From: Rhizobiaceae bacterium
Lineage (GTDB): Bacteria > Pseudomonadota > Alphaproteobacteria > Rhizobiales > Rhizobiaceae
Direction of reading: 5' to 3'
NCBI GenBank assembly: GCA_023953835.1
Contig: JAMLJB010000001.1
Span: 2,191,001-2,255,000 of the forward strand
Length of the DNA: 64,000 nucleotides
In this document: in pieces, positions 26,207 to 35,356 of the stretch
How the letters are laid out: each line of letters starts with the position of its first letter
Position numbering within the stretch: position 1 is the first letter of the stretch
Made by a program: the position numbers and the translations under genes
Notes under the pieces: generated by a model
Told to the model about the DNA's origin: nothing
Databases searched by the model: none
The model's input: only the letters and a program-made list of their open reading frames with translations

Positions 26207-26760
26207 GGCTCCAGTTCGACATCCCAGTAGAGATAGTCCATCCAGCTTTCATGCAGATAGTTGGGCGGGAAAAGCCTGCCATTGTTGTGCAGGTCGTGAA
26301 CGGTCGGCTGGTAGGGTTTCTGGCGCGGCCACATCTTGGCATGGGCCGGAAGCAAACCGCCCTTGCGCAGGTTGCAGGGCGAACATGCGGCGACGACATT
26401 GTCCCACGTCGTCGCGCCGCCGCAACGCCGTGGGATCACATGGTCGAATGTGAGGTCCTGATCCGTACCGCAGTACTGGCACTGGAAGCGGTCGCGCAGG
26501 AACACGTTGAAACGGGTGAACGCCGGATAGCGCGAGGGCTTCACATAGGATTTCAGGCTCACGACGCTCGGCAGCTTCATCGCGAAGGTCGGCGAGGAAA
26601 CCATATGCTCATATTCGGCGACAATGTTCACCCGGTCGAGGAACACGGCCTTGATTGCGTCCTGCCAGGACCACAACGACAATGGATAGTAGCTGAGCGG
26701 GCGGTAGTCCGCGTTCAGCACCAGAGCCGGTAGCCCATCGGGAGACACGGCGATCGTCAC
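26203..26760 (-). CDS. HNH endonuclease
   Basis: A 185-residue protein with a classic HNH core: RDRFQCQYCGTDQDLTFDHVIPRRCGGATTWDNVVAACSPCNLRKG (CxxC, DH, N, CxxC-N). The start is a GTG at 26760, chosen because GGAGGTG lies 5 bp before it and because the product then begins MTIAVSPDGLPALVLNADYRPL, the usual N-terminus of this widely conserved family. Role unknown; its conservation in non-phage contexts suggests a housekeeping rather than restriction role. Confidence 0.88.
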   Translation of the reverse strand: MTIAVSPDGLPALVLNADYRPLSYYPLSLWSWQDAIKAVFLDRVNIVAEYEHMVSSPTFAMKLPSVVSLKSYVKPSRYPAFTRFNVFLRDRFQCQYCGTDQDLTFDHVIPRRCGGATTWDNVVAACSPCNLRKGGLLPAHAKMWPRQKPYQPTVHDLHNNGRLFPPNYLHESWMDYLYWDVELEP

Positions 26761-26865
26761 TCGTTCACCTCCGCCCAAATCACTGGCAGGCACAATGTAT
26801 GCGCGACATGACGGGATTGTGAAGCGTCCCGGTGTCGCGGGACCCCATCCGAATGTCGAAATTCG

Positions 26866-27525
26866 TCAGTTTTTGGATGATTCCGGTGCAGTCAGCAGGC
26901 CGTCACGCCCTTTTGTAGAGCGATAATAGGCCCAGAACAGCCTTGCGGCGACCGCCCGCCATGGCGACCATGATTCGGCCAGCGCTTCCAATGCCTTATG
27001 TGTCGGACGTGATTCGAGCCCGAGCGCGTGGTGGACCGCCGCCTGCAGCGCCACGTCCTTCGAGGGAAAGATGTCGGGATGCCCGGCAGCGGTCAGCAGG
27101 TAGACCTCAGCCGTCCATGGCCCGATGCCGGGAATGGCGGTGAGCGCCGCCATCGCCTGTTCGCCGTCGAGCAATGCGACCGCTTCGAGGTCCAGTCCGC
27201 CCTGCACCGCGCCTGCGATGGCGAGCAGGGCCTTCTGCTTCGGCCGGGACAGACCCGCTTCGCGGAACAGCGGATCGCCTGCCGCCAGCACGGCTTCCGG
27301 CGTCAGCGGGTCGAGCAATTGCCTGAAGCGCCCGAAGATCGCGGCGGCGCTGGCCGTGGACACCTGCTGCGACACCACCACGGCGGCGATGCTCGCGAAG
27401 CCCGGCGGATTTCGGCGCAGCGGAATGTCGCCCGCGATCGTCCGCACGTCGCGCAGCCGGGCGTCGGCCCTGCACAATGCGTCCAGCGCTTCGCCGATGT
27501 CCTCCTGTGTCGCGATGCGGCGCAT
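26866..27525 (-). CDS. alkA: DNA-3-methyladenine glycosylase II (AlkA-like)
   Basis: Excises alkylated purines in base excision repair. 219 residues from ATG 27525 behind AGGGAAG. The helix-hairpin-helix LTAIPGIGPWTAEVYLL is followed by a Gly/Pro loop and the catalytic aspartate in DIFPSKDVALQ. VVSQQVSTASAAAIFGRF matches the first HhH-GPD helices. It lacks the extra N-terminal domain of E. coli AlkA, as is common for the shorter form. Divergent from gluQ. Confidence 0.9.
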   Translation of the reverse strand: MRRIATQEDIGEALDALCRADARLRDVRTIAGDIPLRRNPPGFASIAAVVVSQQVSTASAAAIFGRFRQLLDPLTPEAVLAAGDPLFREAGLSRPKQKALLAIAGAVQGGLDLEAVALLDGEQAMAALTAIPGIGPWTAEVYLLTAAGHPDIFPSKDVALQAAVHHALGLESRPTHKALEALAESWSPWRAVAARLFWAYYRSTKGRDGLLTAPESSKN

Positions 27526-27596
27526 GAAGCTTCCCTGTTGCTGCTCCCTTGCACTATCAACGGGCAAACGCACGGCACAATCCGATTCTGGCAGCA

Positions 27597-28460
27597 ATGA
27601 TGGTTCCGGTCTTTCGTTTCGCGCCCAGCCCGAATGGCGAGTTGCATCTCGGCCACGCCTATTCGGCGCTGCTGAATGCGAAGCTTGCCGGGGAGCGCGG
27701 CGGGCGCGTGCTGCTGCGCATCGAGGATATCGATACCGCGCGCTGCACGCCGGAATTCGAGCAGGGCATCTATCGCGATCTCGGCTGGCTCGGCATCGAA
27801 TGGGAACGGCCCGTGCGCCGGCAGTCTGATCATTTCGATGTCTACGTCGAAGCTTTGGCGCGCCTGCGTTCAGAGGGGCTGGTCTATCCCGCCTTCATGA
27901 GCCGGGGCGAAATTCGCGCCTTCGTCACCGGCCATGAGGGCGACTGGCCGCGCGATCCCGACGGCGCACCGCTCTATCCGCCGCTCGACCGGCAGGCGAG
28001 CGAAGCCACGCGGCGCGCACGCCTTGCATCGGGCGCACCCTATTCGTGGCGGCTGGACATGGGGAAGGCCATCGCGGTCGTCGGCGGGACGGAATGGACG
28101 GAGTTCTCCGCTTCCGACGTATCTGCGCATGAGATGATCCCCGCCGCGCCGCAACGCTGGGGCGATGTGGTCATCGCCCGCAGCGACGTTCCCACCAGCT
28201 ATCATCTTTCGGTCGTCGTCGACGACGCATTGCAAGGGATCACGCATGTCGTGCGTGGACGCGACCTTTATGAAGCCACGTCCGTGCAGCGTGTGTTGCA
28301 GAAGCTCCTCGGCTTCAAGGCGCCCGCCTATCATCACCACCGGCTGATCCTTGGGCCCGACGGGCGCAAACTGTCCAAGTCCGAACGCAGCACCGGCCTT
28401 CGCGCGCTGCGCGAGGCAGGCAGGACGCCCGAGGACATCAGGGCGATGCTGGGGTTTTGA
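27597..28460 (+). CDS. gluQ: glutamyl-Q tRNA(Asp) synthetase
   Basis: Attaches glutamate to queuosine at position 34 of tRNA-Asp. It is a truncated glutamyl-tRNA synthetase: catalytic domain with HIGH-like HLGHAYS, LLRIEDIDTAR, YHLSVVVDDALQGITHVVRGRDL and KMSKS-like RKLSKSERS, but no C-terminal anticodon-binding domain, giving only 287 residues. ATG 27597 or the next codon ATG 27600 serves as start. The short length excludes GltX. Confidence 0.92.
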   Translation: MMVPVFRFAPSPNGELHLGHAYSALLNAKLAGERGGRVLLRIEDIDTARCTPEFEQGIYRDLGWLGIEWERPVRRQSDHFDVYVEALARLRSEGLVYPAFMSRGEIRAFVTGHEGDWPRDPDGAPLYPPLDRQASEATRRARLASGAPYSWRLDMGKAIAVVGGTEWTEFSASDVSAHEMIPAAPQRWGDVVIARSDVPTSYHLSVVVDDALQGITHVVRGRDLYEATSVQRVLQKLLGFKAPAYHHHRLILGPDGRKLSKSERSTGLRALREAGRTPEDIRAMLGF

Positions 28461-28586
28461 CATCTCCACAAACTCACCCCGGCCAAACACATCTGTTCGC
28501 TTTCCTGAACCTCTGGTTCAATTCTTTGCCTTTGCTGTCGGGCGCAATTCGGCCTAGTCCCCCAGCCTTTCCAATCGGTCGCGCCA

Positions 28587-29492
28587 ATGCCTGCTCGCTT
28601 CATTCCGCCCGTCTTCGTCCTGCTGTGGGCAACCGGCTTTCTGGGCGCGCGCTATGCGATGCCGTGGTCGGAGCCCTTCACCTTTCTGGCGGTGCGGTTC
28701 GCGCTCGCCTTTGCGATCATTGCAATTCTGGCGCTGGCGCTGTCCAGAACCCGCCTGACATGGCGGCAGGCGGGGCAGGCGGCCATTGCAGGCGTGCTGA
28801 TCCACGGGGTCTATCTCGGCGGCGTCTTCTGGGCCGTGCATAGGGGCCTGCCCGCCGGAATTTCGGCGCTGATCGCCGGATTGCAGCCGCTGGTCACTTC
28901 CGTTCTGGCGGGATGGCTGCTGAAGGAGCGCATCGCGCCGCGCCAATGGCTGGGACTTGCCACCGGGCTCGTCGGTGTCGTCGTGGTGCTGTGGCCGAAG
29001 CTCGGCGTGACCGGCGCGGGCATCAATACGGCGACGCTCACGGCCAGCGCGGTCGCGGTGCTTGCCATCAGTTCCGGCACCGTGTGGCAGAAGAAGTTCG
29101 GCGCGGGAGTCGACCTGCTGGGCAACGCCGCGTGGCAATATGTCGGCGCGACGCTGGTGATGGCGCTCGGCTCCGCGCTGTTCGAAACGCGCACCGTCAC
29201 GCTGAACGGCGAACTGGTGTTCGCGCTGCTTTGGCTGACGCTGGTGCTCTCCATCGGCGCGATTTTCCTGCTGATGCGGATGATTCGCGAAGGCGAGATG
29301 GCGCGCGTGTCGTCGCTGTTCTATCTGGTGCCGTCGGTCACGGCGGTGATCGCGTGGTACCTGTTCGGGGAGACACTGACCCCGGTACAGATCGCCGGCA
29401 TGGCGGTCGCCACGATCGGTGTGGCGCTTGCGACGCGCGGCGGATTCACCACTGCGAAGGTACCCGCGCGCGCGCTTCCAGAAAGCGGCTGA
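28587..29492 (+). CDS. EamA/DMT-family transporter
   Basis: A 301-residue inner-membrane transporter with ten hydrophobic segments in two EamA halves (PPVFVLLWATGFLGARYAMP..., ISALIAGLQPLVTSVLAGWLLKER for the first; SSLFYLVPSVTAVIAWYLFGE for the second). DMT exporters handle amino acids or other small metabolites; no substrate can be assigned. Its 3' end overlaps the convergent YihY gene by 47 bp. Confidence 0.9.
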   Translation: MPARFIPPVFVLLWATGFLGARYAMPWSEPFTFLAVRFALAFAIIAILALALSRTRLTWRQAGQAAIAGVLIHGVYLGGVFWAVHRGLPAGISALIAGLQPLVTSVLAGWLLKERIAPRQWLGLATGLVGVVVVLWPKLGVTGAGINTATLTASAVAVLAISSGTVWQKKFGAGVDLLGNAAWQYVGATLVMALGSALFETRTVTLNGELVFALLWLTLVLSIGAIFLLMRMIREGEMARVSSLFYLVPSVTAVIAWYLFGETLTPVQIAGMAVATIGVALATRGGFTTAKVPARALPESG

Positions 29493-30306
29493 TGGACGCG
29501 TTCAGCTCGCCGCCGAGGATGAAGATCGCCGAAACGATATACAGGAACACGATGGCGATCATGATGGAGGCCAGCCCCGCATAGGTCGTGACGTAGGACG
29601 AGAAATTGTCGAGATAGGTGGCGAACACGGTGGAACCGACGAGCCAGCCGACGAGCGTGAAGATCAAGCCCGGCACGATCTCGGTGAAGCGGCGCTTGCC
29701 CGCCGGCAGCCAGAAATGGACGGCGACCAGTCCGACCACGATGACGACAGACGCAATGACGTAACGCCAGATCGTGATGGTCCCGAGATAGGGCCTGATC
29801 CATTCGAAGTTCTGTTCAGCAAGGCGCACGAGGATCGGCGCGAAAACCAGCAGCACGCTGATGGCGACGAAGCTGATCGTCGCGATCATCACAAAGACGA
29901 GGCTTTGCAGGCGCCGCCAGATGAATGAACGGTTCTCGACGACGCGATAGGCGCGATTGAGCGAGGTGCGCAGCGCTTCGATGCCGTTCGATGCGAAAAA
30001 TGCCGCCAGCACGGCGCCATAGGTCAAAAGGTCACCACGCTGCACGGTGAGCACGTTCACCACTTCGCTGGCGATGGGTGCTGCGATCTGCTCCGGCCAG
30101 GTGTCGAATACGAGGTGCACCGCCGTTTCGGCGAAGGCCTGCGCGCCGAGGAAGCTGGCCAGCGTGGTCGCGAAAATAAGGAACGGAAACAAGGCCATGA
30201 GCGCGCTGATGGCGAGATGGCTCGCCATCGACCAGCCGTCGTCGTAGTTGAAATGACCAAGTGCGTCATACAAGACACGCTTGACGGCGACGATCCTGCG
30301 CAGCAT
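29446..30306 (-). CDS. YihY/BrkB-family membrane protein
   Basis: A 286-residue integral membrane protein with six hydrophobic segments. Family signatures are DDGWSMASHLAISALMALFPFLIF at the N-terminus, FFASNGIEALRTSLNRAYRVVENRSF in the middle, and TYAGLASIMIAIVFLYIVSAIFILGGELNAS near the C-terminus. Formerly mislabelled ribonuclease BN. Function unresolved; possibly a transporter. Confidence 0.92.
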   Translation of the reverse strand: MLRRIVAVKRVLYDALGHFNYDDGWSMASHLAISALMALFPFLIFATTLASFLGAQAFAETAVHLVFDTWPEQIAAPIASEVVNVLTVQRGDLLTYGAVLAAFFASNGIEALRTSLNRAYRVVENRSFIWRRLQSLVFVMIATISFVAISVLLVFAPILVRLAEQNFEWIRPYLGTITIWRYVIASVVIVVGLVAVHFWLPAGKRRFTEIVPGLIFTLVGWLVGSTVFATYLDNFSSYVTTYAGLASIMIAIVFLYIVSAIFILGGELNASISRFLEARARVPSQW

Positions 30307-30508
30307 TCACTTCCCAGTCCCTTTGGTACCGCGACCCCGCCCCGCCGCATCGACATATGCGTGGGCTTTGCCCGCCTTGGCAACCCTGAAAGAAGGCGTT
30401 CCTTTGTGACATAGACCCTGTCGGCGCGTGCGAAACGGCGCTATCACGTCAGCAGGAGTCGCGCCGCCGGGCATCCGGCATGTGGTCGGGCACAGCAAGG
30501 AAATCTCC

Positions 30509-30700
30509 ATGTCCTCAGTTTTCAACATCATCGCCATCATCTTCATGGTTGCCGTGCTGGCGGTGCTCATTCGCGGTCTGGTCAACCTGATGCGCGGCGG
30601 CTCGGGCAACACGTCGAACAAGCTGATGCAGGCGCGCGTCGTCCTCCAGTTCTTCGCGCTGGTGTTCATCCTGCTGGCGGTCTGGGCCACGCGAAACTAG
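30509..30700 (+). CDS. twin-transmembrane protein, HIG1-like
   Basis: A 63-residue protein made of two hydrophobic helices (residues 4-22 and 45-60) joined by a basic loop RGLVNLMRGGSGNTSNKLMQARVVLQ. The loop resembles the HIG1 pattern NxxxLMxxRVxxQ found in small proteins linked to respiratory supercomplexes. It sits just before pduO, a position where rhizobia carry this family. AAGGAA precedes ATG 30509. Function inferred only from similarity to HIG1. Confidence 0.8.
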   Translation: MSSVFNIIAIIFMVAVLAVLIRGLVNLMRGGSGNTSNKLMQARVVLQFFALVFILLAVWATRN

Positions 30701-30711
30701 AGTGTTTCTCG

Positions 30712-31293
30712 ATGGTCCGCCTGAACAAGATCTACACGCGCACCGGCGATGACGGCACGACCGGCCTCGGCGACGGCACGCGACGACCCAAGGACGATTT
30801 GCGCGTCGAGGCGTTCGGCACGGTCGATGAGGCGAATGCCTGCATCGGGCTGGCGCGGGTGCATCTCGGCACTGCTCTTCCCGACATCGACCGCATGCTC
30901 GGCCGCATCCAGAACGACCTGTTCGACCTCGGCGCCGACCTCAGCACGCCGGATACGGGCAAGCCGCTCGATTACGAGCCGCTGCGCATCGTTGCCTCGC
31001 AGGTGGAGCGGGTCGAAAAGGACATAGACAGCCTGAACGCCAATCTTCAGCCGCTGCGCTCATTCGTGCTGAACGGCGGAACGCCTGCCGCCGCCGCGCT
31101 GCATCTGGCGCGCACGGTCGCGCGCCGCGCGGAGCGGTTGATGGTGGCGCTGTCGCGGCAGCCCGGCGAACAGGTCAACCCGCAGGCGCTGCGTTACATG
31201 AACCGCGTGTCCGACCTGCTGTTCGTGGCGGCCCGCGCCGCAAATGACAACGGCAATGCTGACGTGCTATGGGTCCCCGGCCAGAACAGATAG
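30712..31293 (+). CDS. pduO: cob(I)yrinic acid a,c-diamide adenosyltransferase, PduO type
   Basis: Transfers adenosyl from ATP to cob(I)alamin, making adenosylcobalamin. 193 residues, with the N-terminal ATP site VRLNKIYTRTGDDGTTGLGDGTRR, FGTVDEANACIGLA, and the R-x-x-ER region ARTVARRAERLMVAL followed by NRVSDLLFVAAR. Length matches the single-domain PduO/CobO-II family. Lies 11 bp after the twin-TM gene and 10 bp before the rhomboid gene, so probably one transcript. Confidence 0.95.
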   Translation: MVRLNKIYTRTGDDGTTGLGDGTRRPKDDLRVEAFGTVDEANACIGLARVHLGTALPDIDRMLGRIQNDLFDLGADLSTPDTGKPLDYEPLRIVASQVERVEKDIDSLNANLQPLRSFVLNGGTPAAAALHLARTVARRAERLMVALSRQPGEQVNPQALRYMNRVSDLLFVAARAANDNGNADVLWVPGQNR

Positions 31294-31303
31294 ACGGAGC
31301 GCG

Positions 31304-32074
31304 ATGTTCATTCCGCTGCACGATGCGAACAGCCTGCGCTACATCAAGGCGCAATATGTGACCATCGGCCTGATTATCGCGAATGTGCTGGTGTTCCTGC
31401 TGGTCAACTTCCAGTCGGATGAGTTCGTTCAGGCGGCCGTGTTCGGGCTGGGCTACATTCCGTCCGTCGTGTTCGACATCGCCGAACTGCCGCCGAACTT
31501 CGCCATCGTGCCGGAAGACCTGACCTACCTCACCTATTCCTTCCTGCACGGCGACATATTCCATCTCGGCGGCAACATGCTGTTCCTGTGGGTTTTCGGC
31601 GACAATGTCGAAGATGCGCTGGGCCATTTCCGTTACCTGCTGTTCTATTTCCTGTGCGCGGCGGCAGGCGCGCTGGTGCACGGCCTTGCCGCGCCGGATT
31701 CGCAGACGCCGCTGATCGGCGCATCCGGCGCGATTGCCGGCATCGTGGCTGCCTATCTGATGCTGCACCCGCGCGTGAAGGTCTGGGTGCTTGCCTTCGG
31801 GCGCATCCCGCTGCGCATTCCTGCATGGATTTCGCTCGCCGCCTGGGTCGCGCTCCAGTTCGGCATGTTCCTGTGGGGCGGCGAGGAGCAGGTGTCTTTC
31901 GCCGCCCATGTCGGCGGCATCATCGCCGGCGCGCTGCTTGTGCTTGTCATGCGGCGTCGCGGCGTTCCGCTCTTCGACCATGCGATCGTGGTGCCGAAGG
32001 CAGTGCAACTCGAACAGACAAGCGCGGTGGAGCCGGTCCCGGAAGGTCCCGTGCCGCGCTGGGGCCGCCAATAG
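31304..32074 (+). CDS. rhomboid-family intramembrane serine protease
   Basis: A 256-residue membrane protease with six hydrophobic segments. The catalytic dyad is visible: Ser141 in LIGASGAIAG and His202 in AAHVGGIIAG; the WR-like loop and HGDIFHLGGNMLFLWVFGDNVED fit the bacterial/mitochondrial-type rhomboid subgroup. Start ATG 31304 gives MFIPLHDANSLRYIKAQYVT, the usual N-terminus in alphaproteobacteria. Substrates unknown. Confidence 0.93.
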   Translation: MFIPLHDANSLRYIKAQYVTIGLIIANVLVFLLVNFQSDEFVQAAVFGLGYIPSVVFDIAELPPNFAIVPEDLTYLTYSFLHGDIFHLGGNMLFLWVFGDNVEDALGHFRYLLFYFLCAAAGALVHGLAAPDSQTPLIGASGAIAGIVAAYLMLHPRVKVWVLAFGRIPLRIPAWISLAAWVALQFGMFLWGGEEQVSFAAHVGGIIAGALLVLVMRRRGVPLFDHAIVVPKAVQLEQTSAVEPVPEGPVPRWGRQ

Positions 32075-32076
32075 CG

Positions 32077-33336
32077 CTATCGGCGCGTGACTTTCCTGAC
32101 CCGCTTCTTGACCTCGCGCGCGATGGCGCGCGTCTCGTCATAGAGATGCAGTTGCGCGGCCACCTGCCGCGCGGCGCGATCGGCCTCCGGCCTGATGCCG
32201 AGCACGATGGTGCCGATCATCTGGCGTTCGGACCAGAGCCTGCTCATGACCGGGTGGTCGGGCACCGCGCAGGAATCCGTGACATCGATGTTCGGATCTT
32301 CCAGATGCTGCCGCGTGACGTCCATCATCAAAAGGGTGCCGGGCGAGAATGCGGACCATGCCTCGTCGAAGGCGGTTTTCCACGTATAGGCGACACCTGC
32401 CTCGATGAACACGATCAGCGAGGCGATGGCCTTGCCGTCGAGGGTCAGCGCGTGAACGCGGCACATGCCGCGCTCGGCAAGGTTTTGCACCGCCTCGCGG
32501 GCGAATGCAGCGACGTAGCGGTCGATTGCCATTGCGGTGCGGCCCTTGCCCTTCCAGCCTGCCGCTTCCAGCGCAAGGAAGGTTTCCATCGCGATGCGGA
32601 CCTCCTCCGGTGTGCGCGCCACCGTGTGCTCCACCTTGCCTTGTTCTTCGAGACGTCTGCGCAGCCGCCTGAACTCTCGCAGATGGTGCGGGCGAAGCGC
32701 CTTGCGGAAATAGTCGTCGCCGGACAGATGGCTGCCCAGCATCGGGCGTTCGACGCGAGAAACGATATTCCAGGGCAGCGCGCTCGCCTCGGCCAGCGTC
32801 CGCAGCAGTCCCGCAAAGGCTCCGTCCAGCTTGATGTCCGGCAGCACCAGCACCTTGGGCAGGCCAAGATGCGCGCGGCCGATCATGGCGAGGAAGTCCT
32901 CCAGAACGCCCGCCGGGTCGTCGCGGTCGATCAGCGGCGTGCCGAGCAGGCCGAAGGCGTGCGCCCATGTGCGCATGATGCCCGGTCCGATACCGCCGGG
33001 CGGTTGCTGCACCGTGAAGGGTAGCAGCATGCGCACCCGGTCATTGCTTTGCGCGCCGTCGCGAATGACCGCCAGCCGCACGTCCCGCTCCTCCACGCGC
33101 GGCATTGCGGGCGCCAGGAAGGGCGGGCTGAAAAACACGTTCGGCTCGATCGTCCTGTCGCAGAGGAACTGCAACTCGTCGATCAGGTCGAAGCCGGATT
33201 GTCCCGCATAGATCGCCAGACGTCTTGGCGACCTGTCCGGCTGGACCAGAACGGGCGGCACGTACCAGTCGGTTCGGCCACGGTCCTGCCCGGCGGAACT
33301 GCGCGCGACCTCCTCCAGAATGGGCGAAGCCTTCAT
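32077..33336 (-). CDS. CelD/BcsL-like GNAT acyltransferase (FemAB-like fold)
   Basis: A 419-residue cytoplasmic protein with a C-terminal Acetyltransf_6-type domain (YFRKALRPHHLREFRRLRRRLEEQG, ETFLALEAAGWKGKGRTAMA, VHALTLDGKAIASLIVFIEAGVAYTWKTAFDE, SPGTLLMMDVTRQHLED). Such proteins are annotated as cellulose-biosynthesis CelD-like or FemAB-like acyltransferases and are common near exopolysaccharide and exosortase genes. Its ATG overlaps the flippase stop by 4 bp, so they form an operon. Donor and acceptor are unknown. Confidence 0.82.
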   Translation of the reverse strand: MKASPILEEVARSSAGQDRGRTDWYVPPVLVQPDRSPRRLAIYAGQSGFDLIDELQFLCDRTIEPNVFFSPPFLAPAMPRVEERDVRLAVIRDGAQSNDRVRMLLPFTVQQPPGGIGPGIMRTWAHAFGLLGTPLIDRDDPAGVLEDFLAMIGRAHLGLPKVLVLPDIKLDGAFAGLLRTLAEASALPWNIVSRVERPMLGSHLSGDDYFRKALRPHHLREFRRLRRRLEEQGKVEHTVARTPEEVRIAMETFLALEAAGWKGKGRTAMAIDRYVAAFAREAVQNLAERGMCRVHALTLDGKAIASLIVFIEAGVAYTWKTAFDEAWSAFSPGTLLMMDVTRQHLEDPNIDVTDSCAVPDHPVMSRLWSERQMIGTIVLGIRPEADRAARQVAAQLHLYDETRAIAREVKKRVRKVTRR

Positions 33337-34742
33337 GCGCTTGCGTCTTTCGCGACCGCCGGGAGGAAAATGGTCATTGTCACGCCGAGCTTCCGCCACA
33401 CCGTCCAGGAGAGCGCCGCCGCCTCGAACATCATCGACAGGGCAGTCGCCATCGCCGCGCCCCACAGGCCGAACGCCGGAATCAGGACGAAACACAGGGT
33501 CAGGTTCAGGGCGAGCGTCGCACCGTAGACGGTCGCGCATGAATTCTGGTTGCCGCTCATGGTCAACAGGCTTTCGGCGGGGCCGACCGCGGCGCGCGCC
33601 ACCACACCGATCATCTGGACGAAGAGCAGGGGGTATCCCGCGACAAAATCCGCGCCGAACAGCATCAGCATCGGCCTGCCGAGCGCCAGCACGACCAGCG
33701 CAAGGGCAAGCGAAGGCCAGAAGGTCCAGGACACGGTTTCGCGCGCGAATTGCGCGAGGCGCGACGGGTTCGAATGGGTGAACTGGGCATAACGTTGCGC
33801 CGCGCCCGCCTTCACGGCGAAATAGACGAAATGCACCAGCGCGAGCGTCTTCACCGTGGCGAAGTAGACGGCCACGTCATGGGGCTCCATCAGGAAGCCG
33901 ACCATCAGCACGTCCATGTTGGTCAGCAGGAAGAAGAAACCCTCGACGAGGAAGATCGGCAGCGAGACCGTGATCCATTCCCGCAGCCTGAACGAGGGTC
34001 CGACGGGCGCGACGATGCGGGAGAGGTTCAGCCCGATGCCCGTCATCTGGCCGATCGTGGTTGCGTAGGTGGCGAGAATGGCTGCCACCATCGCCGTGTC
34101 GGCGGTGGCAGGAAAACCGGCGAGGATTGCCCCGCCCATGAACAGCAGGATCAGCGTCGGGCGCACGATGTAGATGGGACCAAGCGCCCAGTACGCCCAG
34201 GAATTTCCCCGCGCTATGCCTTGAAGCACGTCGCCGAGCGCCACCATCGGCATGCAGATCATGGCCAGGTAGAACGGCACGACGTAATAGCTCTCGATCC
34301 AGGGCCGCAACAGCCAGACGCCCAGAATGCCGAGCGCCGCGAGGAGCGAGGACACGACAAGCGTGAACAACCGGCTGGTGAGAAGAATGCCCCTCAGTTC
34401 GGATGGCATGCCTCGCTCGCGATATTCGGAGACATAGCGAATCACGGAGGTGTGGAAGCCGAAGCTGGCGACCGAGCCCGCGATGATGATGGTGGTCCAG
34501 ACGAGCACGAAGATCCCGTATTCGAAGCTCTGCATCCAGCGCGCCATCAGGATCTGCATGACGAGGGCGATGACCGCGCTGACGACGCGGATGGAAAAGG
34601 CGGCCAGCGACATGCGCCCGGCGGCGGCCCGCTCGTCGTCGGCAAACAGAACGGCATCGATACGGGCGAGGCCCGGTTGTGCCAGGGCGCTCAGCCGCGA
34701 AGGTAGGATACGTTCCGCAGTGGTTGCGGCGGAAAAGCGCAA
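33333..34742 (-). CDS. Wzx-like polysaccharide flippase (MOP superfamily)
   Basis: About 469 residues with 12-14 hydrophobic segments; N-terminal RMSLAAFSIRVVSAVIALVMQILMARWMQSFEYGIFV and FHTSVIRYVSEYRERG are typical of O-antigen/exopolysaccharide flippases that move lipid-linked repeat units across the inner membrane. The start is uncertain: I prefer TTG 34742, which follows GGAGACGAG, but the frame stays open with a TTG at 34841. Operon with the CelD-like acyltransferase; divergent from the exosortase cassette. Confidence 0.85.
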   Translation of the reverse strand: MRFSAATTAERILPSRLSALAQPGLARIDAVLFADDERAAAGRMSLAAFSIRVVSAVIALVMQILMARWMQSFEYGIFVLVWTTIIIAGSVASFGFHTSVIRYVSEYRERGMPSELRGILLTSRLFTLVVSSLLAALGILGVWLLRPWIESYYVVPFYLAMICMPMVALGDVLQGIARGNSWAYWALGPIYIVRPTLILLFMGGAILAGFPATADTAMVAAILATYATTIGQMTGIGLNLSRIVAPVGPSFRLREWITVSLPIFLVEGFFFLLTNMDVLMVGFLMEPHDVAVYFATVKTLALVHFVYFAVKAGAAQRYAQFTHSNPSRLAQFARETVSWTFWPSLALALVVLALGRPMLMLFGADFVAGYPLLFVQMIGVVARAAVGPAESLLTMSGNQNSCATVYGATLALNLTLCFVLIPAFGLWGAAMATALSMMFEAAALSWTVWRKLGVTMTIFLPAVAKDASA

Positions 34743-35068
34743 ATACTCGTCTCCGCTTGGGGCCTTTGCATATTGGAGAACAGATTTTAAGAATCGGTTC
34801 GGCGTACAGATCAAATGATTTAGAGGACCATGACCCGGCAAAAGGACCTTAACTTCTGTGCATCTGCTGCATAATCTGCCAAATCTGTGAATTTCCTACA
34901 AAGTTTGCGGAGTAATTCAGCAAGTTGGAGGGGGTGGGGCGTCCGTGCCTGGCAGCTTTGTACTACTCCCAATGCATAAGCCATGTTACACCCTCTTATA
35001 TGCTGCCTGCGCGCGCCCGCGCGAATACAATCCGGAGTCGTGCTACCATGTCTCAGGAAGGGTTCGAG

Positions 35069-35281
35069 GTGAAATTTACAAAACCACTGATCTGTGCGGC
35101 CATCTTGGGCCTGTCATATGTAGTACCGGCAAATGCTGGGGGTATCCTGTTTCCACCCAAGGGCGGCAATGGCGGGGGCGGCAGTTCGCATTCCGCTCCG
35201 GTGCCGGTTCTCGGGCTTGGTCTCCCGGCGCTTGCGGTGGCTGGCGGCTATGTTCTGTTCCGTCGTCGCTCCAAGAAGTAA
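35069..35281 (+). CDS. tiny glycine-rich exosortase substrate with PEP-CTERM-like tail
   Basis: A 70-residue secreted peptide. GTG 35069 is preferred: AGGAAGG lies 7 bp upstream and gives a clean signal peptide (MKFTKPLICAAILGLSYVVPANA); ATG 35048 would add seven residues. After cleavage come about 20 residues, GGILFPPKGGNGGGGSSHSA, and then a tripartite tail: a short motif PVPV, a hydrophobic helix (LGLGLPALAVAGGYVLF) and a basic end RRRSKK. This is the PEP-CTERM layout, but the motif is PVPV instead of VPEP. The exosortase gene follows 76 bp later. Mature product would be one of the shortest such substrates. Confidence 0.75.
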   Translation: MKFTKPLICAAILGLSYVVPANAGGILFPPKGGNGGGGSSHSAPVPVLGLGLPALAVAGGYVLFRRRSKK

Positions 35282-35356
35282 TTGCCGGACAATAATTGTC
35301 ACGCCGGAGCGCAGCAGCGTTTTGGCGTGACAGCACCATCAAGGCGGGATGGGGTA

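Noticed and set aside
31588..33024. 478-codon plus-strand open frame crossing the rhomboid and CelD-like genes
   Set aside because: Arg/Ala-rich translation with no motifs; both underlying genes have clear families and ribosome-binding sites.
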